From an uncultured SAR116 cluster alpha proteobacterium (GTDB lineage Bacteria > Pseudomonadota > Alphaproteobacteria > Puniceispirillales > Marisalimonadaceae): DNA of 64,000 bases. The notes under the pieces are model-generated. The model had not been told where the DNA came from, made no database searches, and saw only the letters and a list, made by a program, of their open reading frames with translations. The stretch spans positions 62,001 through 126,000 of the forward strand of contig CABZSR010000002.1 of the NCBI GenBank assembly GCA_902528415.1. The letters are read 5' to 3'. Shown piece after piece: positions 63,330 to 64,000 of the stretch (position 1 is the stretch's first letter; each line of letters starts with the position of its first letter). The translations under genes and the position numbers were made by a program.

Positions 63330-63695
63330 CTAATCACTTTTTTCTTCCAAGTCTTTATTATGCAATTCATCAAGTTGCCAGTTGTCCAATTCATTGGGAT
63401 TGAGATTACCGTTGGAAGTCACCCAGTTATCTGCTGGAATTTTTGACAACATAGTCAACGCCAACTCCAAAAGACCATGCACCTCTGCAATACGGAGATG
63501 CTCTTGAAGTCTCTGATTTTTGTTGTAATTGCTTGCGCCTGCCCCACCTAGGATCAGTGGATTGGGGATATCGACGCCGTTCGGTAGTTTTGACTTGATG
63601 AGTTGGAAAAATCTATCCCAGTCGGTTGCCTTCAAAGGATGAATCAATTCACCCGTTTTGATTTTTCTGAGTAGATCTTTGCTGTTTCCTACCAT
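63330..63695 (-). CDS. Uncharacterised protein following hsdR
   Basis: Protein of 121 residues with DWDRFFQLIKSKLPNGVDIPNPLILGGAGASNYNKNQRLQEHLRIAEVHGLLELALTML in its core, a soluble helical pattern. Its start overlaps the hsdR stop by one base. G+C is higher than that of genes on its left, as in hsdR, so both seem to have arrived together. Position suggests an accessory part of the restriction locus; no function is asserted. Confidence 0.65.
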   Translation of the reverse strand: MVGNSKDLLRKIKTGELIHPLKATDWDRFFQLIKSKLPNGVDIPNPLILGGAGASNYNKNQRLQEHLRIAEVHGLLELALTMLSKIPADNWVTSNGNLNPNELDNWQLDELHNKDLEEKSD

Positions 63696-64000
63696 TATGC
63701 TGCTATGTCCTCTGACAGCACTTCTGCCTGCCTTAAAACAATCTCAACAGCGCCTTTCTGCTCATCAGGTGGATACTTATAACGCTTCAACAGATTGCGA
63801 ATAAGGATCCGTAACCTCGCCCTGACAGAATCTCTGACTGCCCAATCAACTGTTACATTTTCACGCAATTTCTTTGCAATTTCGCGAGACATTTCCAAGA
63901 GCACTTCTTCACCCATTACCTGCTGCGCTGAATCGTTCTGGGCAAGTGCATCATAGAATGCTGACTCTTCGGGTGTGAGACCATTTGCGCCTTCGCGTTC
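63695..64000 (-). CDS. hsdR: Type I restriction enzyme, R subunit, C-terminal part (5' end outside window)
   Basis: The frame is open to the window's end, and the internal ATG at 63916 is not the start. The visible 101 codons (GLTPEESAFYDALAQ, VMGEEVLLEMSREIAKKLREN, VTVDWAVRDSVRARLRILIRNLLKRYKYPPD) are the conserved C-terminal domain of HsdR, the part that contacts the M/S methylase core. HsdR is the ATP-dependent translocase and nuclease of type I systems. hsdM and hsdS are expected beyond 64000. Base composition is clearly richer in G+C than the host genes. Confidence 0.9.
   Translation of the reverse strand, partial: EREGANGLTPEESAFYDALAQNDSAQQVMGEEVLLEMSREIAKKLRENVTVDWAVRDSVRARLRILIRNLLKRYKYPPDEQKGAVEIVLRQAEVLSEDIAA

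Noticed and set aside
56941-64000. Right attachment site of the guaA element inside the window
   Set aside because: No second copy of the guaA 3' end was seen before 64000, and the hsdR gene runs off the edge.
1-64000. tRNA and rRNA genes
   Set aside because: No cloverleaf with a conserved T-loop or 3' CCA context, and no rRNA-like sequence, was recognised in the intergenic gaps on visual reading; a tRNA search program was not available.

Overview
The window is AT-rich DNA from what looks like a marine-type alphaproteobacterium with a compact genome: short intergenic gaps, many overlapping genes and strongly A/T-biased codons. The alphaproteobacterial assignment rests on a DUF1127 gene followed by a cuckoo-type (CcsR-like) small RNA, a DUF1489 gene and several DctPQM/HpaR/PuuD-type families. 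No rRNA or tRNA gene was recognised, so the rank cannot be narrowed.

Region 1 (2-26982) is a purine and ureide catabolism region. It holds the end of xanthine dehydrogenase, an 8-oxoguanine deaminase-like enzyme, membrane urate hydroxylase PuuD, HIU hydrolase and OHCU decarboxylase (urate to S-allantoin), two unrelated allantoinase candidates, allantoicase and ureidoglycolate lyase (to glyoxylate and urea). A plus-strand block (8629-17901) adds a DapA-like aldolase, an Asp/Glu-racemase-family protein, a PuuE-like deacetylase, a TRAP transporter and hydantoinase HyuA/HyuB, which looks like an uptake and degradation module for a cyclic ureide or amide. It is followed by a second racemase-like gene, a cytoplasmic DMSO-reductase-family molybdoenzyme, a YdiJ-like FAD/Fe-S dehydrogenase, a serine-glyoxylate-type aminotransferase (a sink for glyoxylate) and malonyl-CoA decarboxylase.

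Region 2 (27055-34742) contains an HpaR/HpaI pair with likely operators, an Old Yellow Enzyme, small conserved genes, a cold-shock gene with a structured leader, a cupin and two transporters. Region 3 (34743-41804) has the DUF1127/cuckoo RNA locus, a three-gene ExbB/ExbD-like membrane module of unknown function, two oxidoreductases, and a trpR-trpE-trpG operon with a half-site-type Trp operator at its start codon. Region 4 (41950-56941) is mainly housekeeping: MgtE, an RND efflux pair, hisI, rlmE, guaB, rsmB and guaA.

Region 5 (56942-64000) is an integrated mobile element. It starts exactly at the 3' end of guaA, a known integration hotspot, and runs off the window. It carries an array of seven TTTCCAA repeats in front of a tyrosine integrase, tandem operator-like palindromes in a divergent promoter region, an operon of unrecognised small genes (59158-61715, two sharing a K-S-M-x-D-A-L-x-E-V peptide), a serine recombinase with candidate res-type half-sites, two hypothetical genes and the 3' end of a type I restriction hsdR with visibly higher G+C. 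A defence-carrying integrative element or phage satellite is the most likely reading, and this is the part of the window with the most unexplained content.
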